Assembly: GCA_033808805.1 (NCBI GenBank)
Contig: JAPXMY010000001.1
Location: forward strand, 248,001-312,000
From: UBA1783 sp033808805
GTDB taxonomy: Bacteria; Bacillota_I; Bacilli_A; Erysipelotrichales; Erysipelotrichaceae
Length of the DNA stretch: 64,000 nucleotides
Reading direction: 5' to 3'
Numbering within the stretch: position 1 is the first letter of the stretch; every line of letters begins with the position of its first letter. The notes under the pieces are model-generated. The model saw only the letters and a program-made list of their open reading frames with translations. It made no database searches and was not told the origin of the DNA. Below are positions 8,909-17,671 of the stretch, piece by piece. Made by a program: the position numbers and the translations under genes.

Positions 8909-8960
8909 GTTTCATTTAAAATATTCATTACTGAACTTTTTAACTTGATAGGAGAATTTT

Positions 8961-9392
8961 ATGAATAAAACAAATTTAAATAAACCGCTTGGTACAAAAT
9001 GGTTTACTTTCTATACCAAGATAAGACCATGGATAACCATCGTTTTCGGATTTAAAACTTATTTTGAATTTTTAAGTGAGGTCACCCATGACATTACACT
9101 TTGGTCTCTGTTATTATTTCTTTTTGTGACACTAGCTCATTCCTTTCTCTGTATTCTTGTTTTTAACATATCTTCTGGAAATTACAATCGTTTCTATCAT
9201 TTTGTTAGATGGGTTTTACTTTTTGAAGTAATTGCTCCATCTTACCAGGCAGGCTTTATACAATATGCTAGAAATGCTGATTATGGTTATGCCTTTATGA
9301 CCTTTTTTATGGGGCTTTTACTTTTCTCTTTATTCTGGTATCTGCCAAATATAATTTATTTTAAGAAAAGAGTTCTAACCGTTACAGATTAG
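8961..9392 (+). CDS. Membrane protein of unknown function
   Basis: 143 residues, not recognised as a named family. Four hydrophobic segments can be seen, at about residues 26-42, 50-72, 84-100 and 108-132, and the short loops suggest a compact four-helix membrane protein. AGGAG lies before the ATG. It sits about 50 nt after the yggS-like gene and may be co-transcribed with it. A strong bidirectional terminator follows. Confidence 0.6.
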   Translation: MNKTNLNKPLGTKWFTFYTKIRPWITIVFGFKTYFEFLSEVTHDITLWSLLLFLFVTLAHSFLCILVFNISSGNYNRFYHFVRWVLLFEVIAPSYQAGFIQYARNADYGYAFMTFFMGLLLFSLFWYLPNIIYFKKRVLTVTD

Positions 9393-9417
9393 AGAATAAA
9401 CAATGCTTTACACAAGT

Positions 9418-9451
9418 AAAAAGGTGATCCTAAATGTGATCACCCTTTTAC
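9418..9451. terminator. Bidirectional terminator between the membrane protein gene and the PTS operon
   Basis: AAAAGGTGATC pairs with GATCACCCTTTT around an 8-nt loop, with A-rich and T-rich flanks on both sides, so it serves both convergent units. Confidence 0.85.
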
Positions 9452-9474
9452 AATTTTCTTTTTGTTGATCTGTA

Positions 9475-10290
9475 TTACAAAATCTGGAAATAAGAAAGTA
9501 TTATACAAACTACAAATGTCCACAATAGTAGCGTTGTTGTTTTTATTTTCTTTCCTAATAACCAATAAATCAAAGCAAATGCACACGCAGGCAAGAAACC
9601 AGGCATAATCCAGTCAATATACTCCTGTATTGGTGTTACTATTCCGTTTATATCAATTACCCAAGGAATTGTAATGGAAATCTGTGAAGCAGCCATAGAA
9701 CCAACTACAAGCAGCCCTAAGATTGTTGCCGCTTTGCTGAGTTTATTTATCATTCCGCTCTTTTCCATGTTGGCAAAGAATACTGTTCCAGAATTATAAC
9801 CAATCTTCAATCCATAATATCTAGATAAAAACCCAGGAACATTAATTGTCAGGAAAAATAGAATTGGGCCTAAAATACTTCCTTGAGAAGCAAAAGAAGT
9901 TCCAATACCTACAGCAATTGTTAATAGAGAACCCCAGAATATCGAATCACCAAATCCTGCCATCGGACCCATTAATGAGGTCTTGACAGCGCTGATTGAT
10001 TGTTCATCAAAATCTGGATTATTGGCATTTTCTTCCTCCATTGCAGCAGTTATTCCTGCAAGAAGAGTAACAATATGAGGCGTACACGCCATAAATTCTA
10101 AGTGCCTGTGTAAAGCTCTTTTCATTTTTTCAGGATCATCTGAATAAAGTTTCTTCAAAACCGGAATCATTGTAAAACAATAATTGATATGTTGCTGACG
10201 CTCATAGTTCCAGCCTGAGTCCAATGTACATGATCTTAAGAAAACTTGTTTTAGTTCCTTTTCAGTTATTTTCTTTACATTAGAATTCAT
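9475..10290 (-). CDS. PTS mannose-family IID component
   Basis: About 271 residues from the ATG at 10290, which has GGAAGGAG at 9 nt; a TTG three codons upstream sits on that ribosome site and is rejected. Typical EIID features are WNYERQQHINYCFTMIPVL, EFMACTPHIVTLLAGI and the glycine-rich LMGPMAGFGDSIFWG. With IIC it forms the membrane channel of a mannose/sorbose/fructosamine-type PTS. It is the last gene of the four-gene operon and overlaps IIC by 11 bases. Confidence 0.93.
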   Translation of the reverse strand: MNSNVKKITEKELKQVFLRSCTLDSGWNYERQQHINYCFTMIPVLKKLYSDDPEKMKRALHRHLEFMACTPHIVTLLAGITAAMEEENANNPDFDEQSISAVKTSLMGPMAGFGDSIFWGSLLTIAVGIGTSFASQGSILGPILFFLTINVPGFLSRYYGLKIGYNSGTVFFANMEKSGMINKLSKAATILGLLVVGSMAASQISITIPWVIDINGIVTPIQEYIDWIMPGFLPACAFALIYWLLGKKIKTTTLLLWTFVVCIILSYFQIL

Positions 10291-11041
10291 TATCGTCAAC
10301 TCCTTCCGTTACTTCTTCTTTTTTATAGAAGTACAGCATAGCAACTCCTATTCCAAAAAGCGCTATTCCAAATGTTGGAACATTCAAATATGCAGTAGCC
10401 AAGAAACCGAACATTAACCATGGGGCCAATTCTTTTGACATCATATTTCTTGCCAAAATAGCAACCCCAATAGCAGGTAAGATTCCAGCCACAACATCCA
10501 TAGCATGGATAACAAATTCAGGAATGCCTGCTAATATTTTTTCTATAACTGGAATTCCAAAATAGAAGCCAAGCGCTACAATTAAAGCCAGAGCTACTTT
10601 ATTTCCAATCGAAGCAACTCTTACAACAGTATCAATCTTATCGGCATCTGCTTTATCTGCAAGTCTATCACACATATGTGCTGCTTCAGGTAAAACAAAC
10701 ATCATCAAAAAGTTGTCAAAAATAGCTACCAATGCTGCTACAGGAATAGCTAGAGCTACTGCTGTTTCAATATCAGTATTTTGTAAGACAACATAAGCAG
10801 TGCCTATAACTGCACCAGATACCATATCTGGTGGATTTGAAGCACCAATCGGGACTGCTCCCAAAAAAGCCAGTTCAAGCATCGCTCCAACCTTACATCC
10901 GGTTGTCAGATCACCTAAAACTGCACCTACCAATGTTGATACTACTATAGGTCTGTTCCACATCGTAGAACCGAAATAGCAGTGCATATAGGCAAAAAAT
11001 GCCACCGCAAATATCAGTAGGGTTTGTAACATCAAACTCAT
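10280..11041 (-). CDS. PTS mannose-family IIC component
   Basis: 253 residues with about seven membrane segments. FGSTMWNRPIVVSTLVGAVLGD and LELAFLGAVPIGASNPPD are characteristic of the sorbose-specific EIIC family. It carries the sugar through the membrane together with IID. It follows IIB by 12 nt. The sugar is unknown. Confidence 0.93.
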   Translation of the reverse strand: MSLMLQTLLIFAVAFFAYMHCYFGSTMWNRPIVVSTLVGAVLGDLTTGCKVGAMLELAFLGAVPIGASNPPDMVSGAVIGTAYVVLQNTDIETAVALAIPVAALVAIFDNFLMMFVLPEAAHMCDRLADKADADKIDTVVRVASIGNKVALALIVALGFYFGIPVIEKILAGIPEFVIHAMDVVAGILPAIGVAILARNMMSKELAPWLMFGFLATAYLNVPTFGIALFGIGVAMLYFYKKEEVTEGVDDNEF

Positions 11042-11053
11042 ATTTTTTCCTCC

Positions 11054-11524
11054 CTAAATTAATGTCATGACATCTACTCTTTGATCGTTAGGAACCATTC
11101 TGACCTCCAGCTCGATTCCTTTTTCGTTCATTTCCTTTAATTTTTCAATATCGCTTTCTGAAACAAATGCTGCTTTTGAAATTTGTTTTCTGTCATCTGC
11201 ATTTTTCATTCCACCAATATTGATACTTTTAATCACAGGGCAATTTAACGCCAACTTATAAGCGTCGTCAACACTCTCTACAATTATCAGAAGTTTATAC
11301 TTATCAGTTTCTCCAGCATTGATTGATTTTATGGAATCATCAACACTCTTCATAACTAATTTTACTCCCGATGGTTTAGCTATTCTGACTGCACTCATAC
11401 GTAAACTATCCGTAGCAAGGCTGTCGTTTGCAATTAATATGCAATCTGCCCCAACATTTCTAACCCATAGAAACGCAACCTGTCCATGTAACAGCCTGTG
11501 GTCAATACGCGTAAGAACTATCAT
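11054..11524 (-). CDS. PTS mannose-family IIB component
   Basis: 156 residues. The phosphorylation motif RIDHRLLHGQV begins at residue 6, with the accepting histidine at about residue 13. The cytoplasmic protein passes phosphate from IIA to the sugar. No IIA domain is fused to it or encoded beside it, so phosphate must come from a IIA encoded elsewhere. The start overlaps the end of the BtpA-family gene by four bases. Confidence 0.94.
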   Translation of the reverse strand: MIVLTRIDHRLLHGQVAFLWVRNVGADCILIANDSLATDSLRMSAVRIAKPSGVKLVMKSVDDSIKSINAGETDKYKLLIIVESVDDAYKLALNCPVIKSINIGGMKNADDRKQISKAAFVSESDIEKLKEMNEKGIELEVRMVPNDQRVDVMTLI

Positions 11525-12267
11525 TTTGTTTCACCACGAATTTCTCTGACTGTTTTCAGCAATTCTTCAATATGTTCAAGACATAATTCTCCATTATCTT
11601 CGAAATTATCTTTAAAATAGCTTCCAATAATTGCTCCATCTGCATATTCAAGTTGTTTTTTGGCATTATCATTAGTTACTCCAGCAGCAACAATAAGTGG
11701 GAAATCTTGTAATTCTTTTTTGAATTCAATAATTCTTTCTAAAGATGTTTCTTCTCCGGTCCGGCCCTGAGTAACACAGACAGCATCACAGCGAGTTTTA
11801 GCAATTTCAAGGTCTTCCTTTAATGATTTTTCAGAGAGAACTGGTTGGTATTTAAATCTGACTCCGCCCAGTATATATCCTTTATATTCTTCTTTCATCA
11901 AATCAAAAAATGCTTTCAAGGTGAACTCATCTCTCGGTTTGACATGTCCAACAACCGAATCAAGTTGGATGTAGTCACAATCGAATTTTTTTGCTAAATA
12001 AAATCCCATATAGTCAATGTTTAGACAGTTTACACCATAAGGAATATTAATATTATTTGATTTTATATATTTAAGAGCTCTTTCTAAGTCTTCATAATTT
12101 CCATAATAATTTTCAACCATCACTCCATCGATACCACTCTTAACATAAATATCCAATTCTTTTTTGAATCTTTCAAAAACTTCCTCTGAATCATCACCTT
12201 TTAAATGAAGCATTCCAATTATAGGTTTTGTCTTCTTAAACACAGCTAAAAAATCCCTTCTTTTCAT
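11521..12267 (-). CDS. BtpA/SgcQ family TIM-barrel protein
   Basis: 248 residues. The family motifs are visible: KPIIGMLHLKGD near the N-terminus, GIDGVMVENYYGN, PYGVNCLN, and the phosphate-binding type end VAAGVTNDNAKK plus ADGAIIGSYFK. SgcQ of E. coli, in the same family, also sits next to a PTS, but its reaction is not established. As first gene of the PTS operon it probably acts on the imported sugar phosphate or an aminated or nucleoside-like derivative of it; this is inference. AAAGGAGGT precedes the start. Confidence 0.85.
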   Translation of the reverse strand: MKRRDFLAVFKKTKPIIGMLHLKGDDSEEVFERFKKELDIYVKSGIDGVMVENYYGNYEDLERALKYIKSNNINIPYGVNCLNIDYMGFYLAKKFDCDYIQLDSVVGHVKPRDEFTLKAFFDLMKEEYKGYILGGVRFKYQPVLSEKSLKEDLEIAKTRCDAVCVTQGRTGEETSLERIIEFKKELQDFPLIVAAGVTNDNAKKQLEYADGAIIGSYFKDNFEDNGELCLEHIEELLKTVREIRGETK

Positions 12268-12346
12268 TTCGTGGCTTTACCTCCTTTCTATTATTCTCAG
12301 CTTTTTGCTGTTCTAATCTTCGATTTCTCAATCAGTTGTATCTAAT

Positions 12347-12392
12347 TGTATTAATTTAATACATAATAATACATTTATTAGAGATCTGTCAA
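12347..12392 (-). promoter_or_regulatory. Promoter and palindromic operator of the btpA-PTS operon
   Basis: On the minus strand TTGACA (12392-12387) is followed after 18 nt by TATTAT (12368-12363). Directly overlapping the -10 end and the expected start point is a perfect 17-bp palindrome TGTATTAATTTAATACA at 12347-12363, with further TAATACA and TTGTAT half sites around it. This is the probable site of the divergent GntR regulator. Confidence 0.7.
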
Positions 12393-12401
12393 TGTCATCC
12401 T

Positions 12402-12436
12402 TTAATAATCAATTGTTTATGTGATATAATACTCTC
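12402..12436 (+). promoter_or_regulatory. Promoter of the GntR gene, probably giving a leaderless mRNA
   Basis: TATAAT lies at 12425-12430 and the ATG begins at 12437, only six bases later. The expected start point therefore falls on or next to the ATG. No Shine-Dalgarno sequence is present; the six bases between are ACTCTC. The -35 element is weak. Confidence 0.55.
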
Positions 12437-13150
12437 ATGATATTAAACCAATTAAGTCCAATAACATTACAAGAACAGCTCTATAATAAACTGTTAAAAT
12501 CCATTGCTGAAGGCAGATATAAACCAGGAGATAAAATTCCTACGGAACATCAGCTGGCTGAAATGTTTTCTGTGTCTCGGGTTACAGTTAGAAACGCCAT
12601 TCAGCGCTTGGTAGATGAAGGATATATAATTAAGAAGCAGGGAAAGGGTTCTTTTGTTAAAGAAAAAGTTTTTAAATCTAAATTTCATTTTGATAATAGC
12701 TTCACAGCGAACTGCTTAAAAAATAATGCTAAACCAACTACTGAGATTATTGAAGCTACATTAGCGAGGGAAAACGAAGAATTCTTAAATAAGTTAAACT
12801 GTAAAAGCGGCAAATTGATAAGATTAACTCGTATTAGAAAAGTTGATGATACACCATGCATTGTGGAAATCGATTATCTTCCAGATAGATTTAAATTTTT
12901 ATTATCGCAGGATTTATCTGACGCTTCACTTACTACTCTTATTGAAAATAACACCGATAATATACCTACTAAATTTGTTGATAATTTTACTATCTCTCAT
13001 TCTAATAAAGAAAGTTCGGAATATCTTAAATGCCCTTTGGGAACTCCTTTACTTAAAATAGAGCAAACTGTTTTAAATCAGAATGAGGATATTATTTATC
13101 TAAATACTCAATATATTCTTACTAGTAAATATATTTATACCAAGGCTTAA
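12437..13150 (+). CDS. GntR-family transcriptional regulator with UTRA domain
   Basis: 237 residues. The N-terminal winged helix (about residues 5-75) shows LYNKLLKSIAEGRYKPGDKI, SVSRVTVRNAIQRL and KQGKGSFV, typical of the HutC/GntR subfamily. The C-terminal UTRA ligand-binding domain spans about 90-235 and ends ILTSKYIYTK. It is divergent from the PTS operon, whose promoter carries a perfect palindrome, so it most likely represses that operon and responds to a sugar phosphate. Confidence 0.92.
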   Translation: MILNQLSPITLQEQLYNKLLKSIAEGRYKPGDKIPTEHQLAEMFSVSRVTVRNAIQRLVDEGYIIKKQGKGSFVKEKVFKSKFHFDNSFTANCLKNNAKPTTEIIEATLARENEEFLNKLNCKSGKLIRLTRIRKVDDTPCIVEIDYLPDRFKFLLSQDLSDASLTTLIENNTDNIPTKFVDNFTISHSNKESSEYLKCPLGTPLLKIEQTVLNQNEDIIYLNTQYILTSKYIYTKA

Positions 13151-13232
13151 TTTTCTTATCAGATGAAATATAGATTTGTACTGATTAACTGGTTAAATAA
13201 TATAAAATAACTTTAATCTTTAATGAAGGCTT

Positions 13233-13265
13233 GAAAAAAGAAAGCACTGGTGCTTCTTTTTTTAT
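13233..13265. terminator. Bidirectional terminator between gntR and htrA
   Basis: AAGCAC and GTGCTT form a 6-bp stem with a 2-nt loop, flanked by AAAAAAG on one side and a long T-run on the other. Confidence 0.75.
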
Positions 13266-13288
13266 TGTTTATATTTAACTTATATTAT

Positions 13289-14533
13289 TTACTTCTTTTG
13301 TTCTAACGTAAGTATCAAGGTTAAGGTGTTTTGCCCTCTAACTACTTCAATTTCTACTGTATCACCAGCAGAATAGTTACATAATACTGTCCTTAAATCG
13401 GTAATTGATTTAATCTCTTCTCCAGCAAATTTTACAATTACATCTCCAACCTTTATTCCTGATTTTTTTGCTGACTCAGTAATTACTTCCATAACATAAA
13501 CGCCAAAGGTTGTAACGCTATAATTCCAGGCTTGCTGCATTGTTTCAATCGAAACTCCTCTAATTCCTAACTGCGGTCTTCCTTCAACATATCCCTGTGT
13601 AATTAGCTGTTTTGTTACATCGATGGCATAATTTACTGGGATCGCAAATCCAATACCTTCAATATATTCACCTGCACTTTTAGCATTGACAATACCAATT
13701 AAATTGCCAGCAACATCAAACAGGCCTCCTCCAGAATTTCCTGGACTGATTGCTGTGTTGGTTTGCAGTAGTTTCATTTTTTGCCCTTCAATGGTAATTT
13801 CCCTGCTTAAAGCGCTGATAATTCCATCTGTAACCGTCCCACCCAATGTTCCCAGTGGATTTCCTATCGCAATACAGATCTGACCCACTTTGATTTGATC
13901 TGAATCTCCAATGATAGCTGCTTTCAGTTCTTCTGCTTCAATCTTCAATACTGCAATATCACTTACTAAATCTGTCGCAATTATTTTGGCATCATATTTT
14001 TCACCAGAAGTTAATATAACTGTAATAATTGTGGCGTTTTCCACCACGTGGTTATTGGTAATAATATATCCATCACTTGAATAGATTACTCCTGAACCAG
14101 CCCCTTCAGTTATATATTCACCATAAAATGAGCTATATTTAGTCGATTCTGTATAAACTTCCACAATGCAATCTTTAATATTACTTACTACCTCGCTGAT
14201 ATCAGTCTTTCCCGAAACAACGACCTGTGGACTAACTGTATTCTGATTAGGCTGCTCAATGACAATCGTTTTATTTTCCACATTTCTTAAAACCAGTTTG
14301 GCTGTCACATAGCTACTGATTGTTGATACCAGCAAAGTTAAAACCAGCATTACTAAAATTATTCCCTTAGGAAAACTGGTTTTTTCTTTTTTCTGATTTT
14401 TACTTTTTATTCTATCTATAGTTTCAAAAATAGTTCCTGTTCTTCCATCATTGTCAAGCATTATATATTCATTTTCAAAATTTGACTGTTCTTCTTCTGC
14501 TATCTCTTCTTGATTTTCATATGATTCACTCAT
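13289..14533 (-). CDS. htrA: HtrA/DegP-like serine protease, membrane anchored
   Basis: 414 residues. A cytoplasmic N-terminus of about 55 residues is followed by one membrane helix at about 57-80, a trypsin-like protease domain at about 110-300, and a PDZ domain at about 310-410. The triad is His162 (TNNHVVE), Asp192 (SDIAVLK) and Ser267 (SPGNSGGG). It degrades misfolded envelope proteins. It is the third gene of an operon with a cohesin-like protein and a dockerin-bearing glucosaminidase, spaced by about 10 nt, so it may service that surface complex. Confidence 0.93.
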   Translation of the reverse strand: MSESYENQEEIAEEEQSNFENEYIMLDNDGRTGTIFETIDRIKSKNQKKEKTSFPKGIILVMLVLTLLVSTISSYVTAKLVLRNVENKTIVIEQPNQNTVSPQVVVSGKTDISEVVSNIKDCIVEVYTESTKYSSFYGEYITEGAGSGVIYSSDGYIITNNHVVENATIITVILTSGEKYDAKIIATDLVSDIAVLKIEAEELKAAIIGDSDQIKVGQICIAIGNPLGTLGGTVTDGIISALSREITIEGQKMKLLQTNTAISPGNSGGGLFDVAGNLIGIVNAKSAGEYIEGIGFAIPVNYAIDVTKQLITQGYVEGRPQLGIRGVSIETMQQAWNYSVTTFGVYVMEVITESAKKSGIKVGDVIVKFAGEEIKSITDLRTVLCNYSAGDTVEIEVVRGQNTLTLILTLEQKK

Positions 14534-14543
14534 AGATTATCAC

Positions 14544-15866
14544 CTAACTTTCTTTTCTTTTTAAAGTTATTGCTATTGCCACCAGTAAACTGACTGTTCC
14601 TGCTATACCTAAAGTCAGATTCAACATTTCCTTAATATCCATTTTTTCTTCCACTTCAGGATACAGAGGTAAAGTAAATTTTTGTAAAGTCTTCTCACTC
14701 ATTTCATAACTATATAAGCCATCATTACCGTCAAGGTCTTTTAAATATACCAAACGATAATTATGCATGTTCTCAGCTAAAGACATCCAGCCATCAAATT
14801 GCTTACCATCGATATTAACTTTTATAGGTTTATAATATTTTTCTAAATCTTTATATTTTTCATAATCTATCTCATTTATTAAATACTGTTTGCCATCAAT
14901 TTCCAATGGTTCAAATTTATTTCCCACCACATCATTTTCTACATCATAAAGATAAAAATCTTTATTGTTTTCACTATCAGCCAGATAAATTAAATTAAGA
15001 TTTACCTTGTTAAAAATGATGATGATATTTTCCTTTACTACAATTTCTTTTCTTTCAAAACCCTCAGGATCATTCACTTTATCTAAATTAACAACTACTC
15101 CCAAATTTTTATCTTCATAAACTATTTTAGGCTTTTCTTCAACATATAACTTGATTTTATACGTTCTAGTTGTCTTGTCCTGAGCAACACAAACTACTGA
15201 AATTTCATTCCATCCTTCCGTAACATTTTCATTTATCTTATTGATTGTTGCTTTTGAACTGCTTGCCTTAGCTAAAACTTTTATTGTTTCAGTATTTATT
15301 GGGGCATAGGCAGTATATTCATAAACATCTGAAGAAAATGGCTGTTCAAAATCGATATTCTCTATCTGTAATGAAGCCAATGAAGCATCAGAAGACAAAG
15401 GAGTCGTTGTTGTGGTATTGTTTGTTGTCTGAGCCTTGATTTGTAATGTCTTTACAATATTCTCATTATATCCCCCTACATATTGTGGAGGATCGTAGCT
15501 GGCAAACTGTGAAGTATTTACCTGTATATTTGTAGAACCTATTTTTTTAGTTGAAAAGGTAATAGTAAAAGTAACCGTTTTATCTGAACTGGGTTCAACA
15601 ACTATTAGATTTCCTTCAATATGCCCGCGTCCATTTAAATTGGCTGAAACATAATCTAAATATTGCTTATCATAAGAAAAAATAATTTTTCCTCCACCTA
15701 CACCAGCATCGCACGATAATTTTATTGTTAAGGTAACTCTATTTGACAGTATTACTGAGTCACTGGATAAATAGGCACTTACAGTTCCTGTAGCTGCCTT
15801 AATTGGTTTGATTGTTGAAACAATTATCGTAAGTATTGTTATTAATACAAATATTTTTCTTTTCAT
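14544..15866 (-). CDS. Membrane-anchored cohesin-like / cadherin-like beta-sandwich protein
   Basis: 440 residues. Signal peptide at 1-24; a cohesin-like domain at about 25-145 (GVGGGKIIFSYDKQYLDYVS, then VTFTITFSTKKIGSTNIQV); a cadherin-like beta-sandwich repeat at about 158-245 (ASLASLQIENIDFEQPFSS, WNEISVVCVAQDKTTRTYKI); an unassigned polar region; and one C-terminal membrane helix at about 415-436 followed by KRKES. The domain pattern suggests a surface receptor. The preceding gene encodes a protein with a dockerin, the natural partner of a cohesin. The domain calls rest on pattern recognition. Confidence 0.75.
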   Translation of the reverse strand: MKRKIFVLITILTIIVSTIKPIKAATGTVSAYLSSDSVILSNRVTLTIKLSCDAGVGGGKIIFSYDKQYLDYVSANLNGRGHIEGNLIVVEPSSDKTVTFTITFSTKKIGSTNIQVNTSQFASYDPPQYVGGYNENIVKTLQIKAQTTNNTTTTTPLSSDASLASLQIENIDFEQPFSSDVYEYTAYAPINTETIKVLAKASSSKATINKINENVTEGWNEISVVCVAQDKTTRTYKIKLYVEEKPKIVYEDKNLGVVVNLDKVNDPEGFERKEIVVKENIIIIFNKVNLNLIYLADSENNKDFYLYDVENDVVGNKFEPLEIDGKQYLINEIDYEKYKDLEKYYKPIKVNIDGKQFDGWMSLAENMHNYRLVYLKDLDGNDGLYSYEMSEKTLQKFTLPLYPEVEEKMDIKEMLNLTLGIAGTVSLLVAIAITLKRKES

Positions 15867-15877
15867 TTTTTTTACCT

Positions 15878-17671
15878 TTATTGTTCAATATTTCCTATTT
15901 CTAATAAATATTTTCTTAAATGCAGATAACCAAGGGTAGATATATCTTTTTCTCCATTGATTTCAGCTGCTTTTTTCTCTAGATTATTCATTTCATATAC
16001 ATTTAAAAGTGCTTTTCGATATATTAAATAATCAATTGTTCCTATTATTCCATCTCCATCAATATCGCCTTTAATAATGATGGTATAATTGCTTTCTCCT
16101 TCTTCATCAATGATAACCAAGGTGTCTCCCGTTGCCATTAATGAATTCTTGGCTTTTTCTTCACCGTTTCTTTCAATTCTGATATTTACACCGGTATTCA
16201 TTAACTCTATTCTATCTAATAACTGTTGATAGCTGATCCCGATATCAAAGCCTGTAAGATAGCCTGAATCATTCTGTAAGTCCAAATCTAGAATTAAATC
16301 TCCTGTGTAATGTTCCTCATTAGGAATTTCTTCTTCTACTTCTGGATAGACAACTTCAGTTGGTAAAGCTGTTTTTTCTGGCATTTCCAAATATATTGGA
16401 ATACTGAATGTTAATTCCTGATTTAATATATTAGCTAACAGATAGTTGGAGAACATCATCCTTCCTTCTGAATAAGCAGCTCTGACATTAGTAGCATACT
16501 GATGCCAATATTCTCCGGTTACACAGTTGAATTTTTGATAGTACAAAGTATCCTGACCATCGTTTATATATCCATCAGCAATCCACAAAGCTCCTCCTTT
16601 AATAGATTTTTCAATACTGTCCCAAGGTCTGCCATAGCTTCCCGGTGTCGCAGCATACACTAAACCATACTTCCAGTTATCTACTCCTGAATAGGCATGA
16701 ATATTAAAGAAATTATAAATTCCTGAATAGACTACACCATTATATTCAAACGTTCTTCCATCTACAGCTGCTGAACCGTTTACTCCCTGCTCATTTCTAG
16801 CTTTAACAGCTAGATAGATTGGTGATACCTGAGCCTGCTGACCCGCTTCATAGAAAATAGTGGCATAGCTCTTTTTGGTATTTGCATCTATCTGGACTTC
16901 TCCAGCCATGAAGGTTCCATCCAATATCTGCTGAATGCATTCAGGTTTTTCATTTTCGTTAAATGACAATTTTACAAATTGAAAAATATCCTGCTCATTT
17001 AAGAAGTTTCTCGGATCCATATAATAGGCAATGGTTGCTGGATTAGCCTGAAACCAGCTATAGCCATCCAAAGCAATAAACTGGCCTGTAGTTGGATCAT
17101 AAGCACCTGGTTGGGTACTTCTTAAAGCCAGATTGCTGCCACTTATTAAACTTTTACCCAAAACACTTTGAGCATTTAAAATATCCTGAAAAACAATATT
17201 TGTATGAAAAGCTTTAAAGACCCAGTTTGGATATAAAGTATGTAAGAATCTCAAATACTCTCGATACTCTTCTGGGAAACCTTCATTTTCCAAATGTGTT
17301 TCAAAATCATTATCTAATTCATAGTAATGTAACAGAACAAAATCATCTCTAATCCAGGTATAATATTCCACATCATTTATAATGTTAACAACGTTATACC
17401 ATAGCTCATTTTTATCGTTTGTTTCTTTTCCTATTACTCTATATAAAACATCTTCAAGATAATATTGATTTTCTCCATTGATTAGAAGAATCTCATAGCT
17501 GGTTGAAGGGCCTGTTCTAACTCGGACATCATCCTGCATTACTTCTAAATAAATATTTTCTTCCTGTTGTTCTTCTGCTGGCGGGTTTTCTTCTGCCAGG
17601 ACATGATTAAAAATCTTACCATTAATAAGTGCTGTAATAATCAATATAACAATCAATAATTTTTTAGGCAC
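15878..17671 (-). CDS. Secreted glucosaminidase with SH3b and dockerin domains
   Basis: 597 residues, GTG start preceded by AGGAG at 8 nt. Signal peptide at 1-26; SH3b-like domain at about 40-115 (VRVRTGPSTSYEILL); glucosaminidase domain at about 270-420 with the likely catalytic glutamate near 294 in VKARNEQGV and the conserved YNFFNIHAYSG; and a C-terminal dockerin at about 530-592. The first dockerin calcium loop is intact (DIDGDGIIGTID); the second is degenerate. It probably cuts peptidoglycan glycan strands while docked to the cohesin-like protein encoded next. A TATAAT lies upstream at 17700-17695. Confidence 0.85.
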   Translation of the reverse strand: MPKKLLIVILIITALINGKIFNHVLAEENPPAEEQQEENIYLEVMQDDVRVRTGPSTSYEILLINGENQYYLEDVLYRVIGKETNDKNELWYNVVNIINDVEYYTWIRDDFVLLHYYELDNDFETHLENEGFPEEYREYLRFLHTLYPNWVFKAFHTNIVFQDILNAQSVLGKSLISGSNLALRSTQPGAYDPTTGQFIALDGYSWFQANPATIAYYMDPRNFLNEQDIFQFVKLSFNENEKPECIQQILDGTFMAGEVQIDANTKKSYATIFYEAGQQAQVSPIYLAVKARNEQGVNGSAAVDGRTFEYNGVVYSGIYNFFNIHAYSGVDNWKYGLVYAATPGSYGRPWDSIEKSIKGGALWIADGYINDGQDTLYYQKFNCVTGEYWHQYATNVRAAYSEGRMMFSNYLLANILNQELTFSIPIYLEMPEKTALPTEVVYPEVEEEIPNEEHYTGDLILDLDLQNDSGYLTGFDIGISYQQLLDRIELMNTGVNIRIERNGEEKAKNSLMATGDTLVIIDEEGESNYTIIIKGDIDGDGIIGTIDYLIYRKALLNVYEMNNLEKKAAEINGEKDISTLGYLHLRKYLLEIGNIEQ

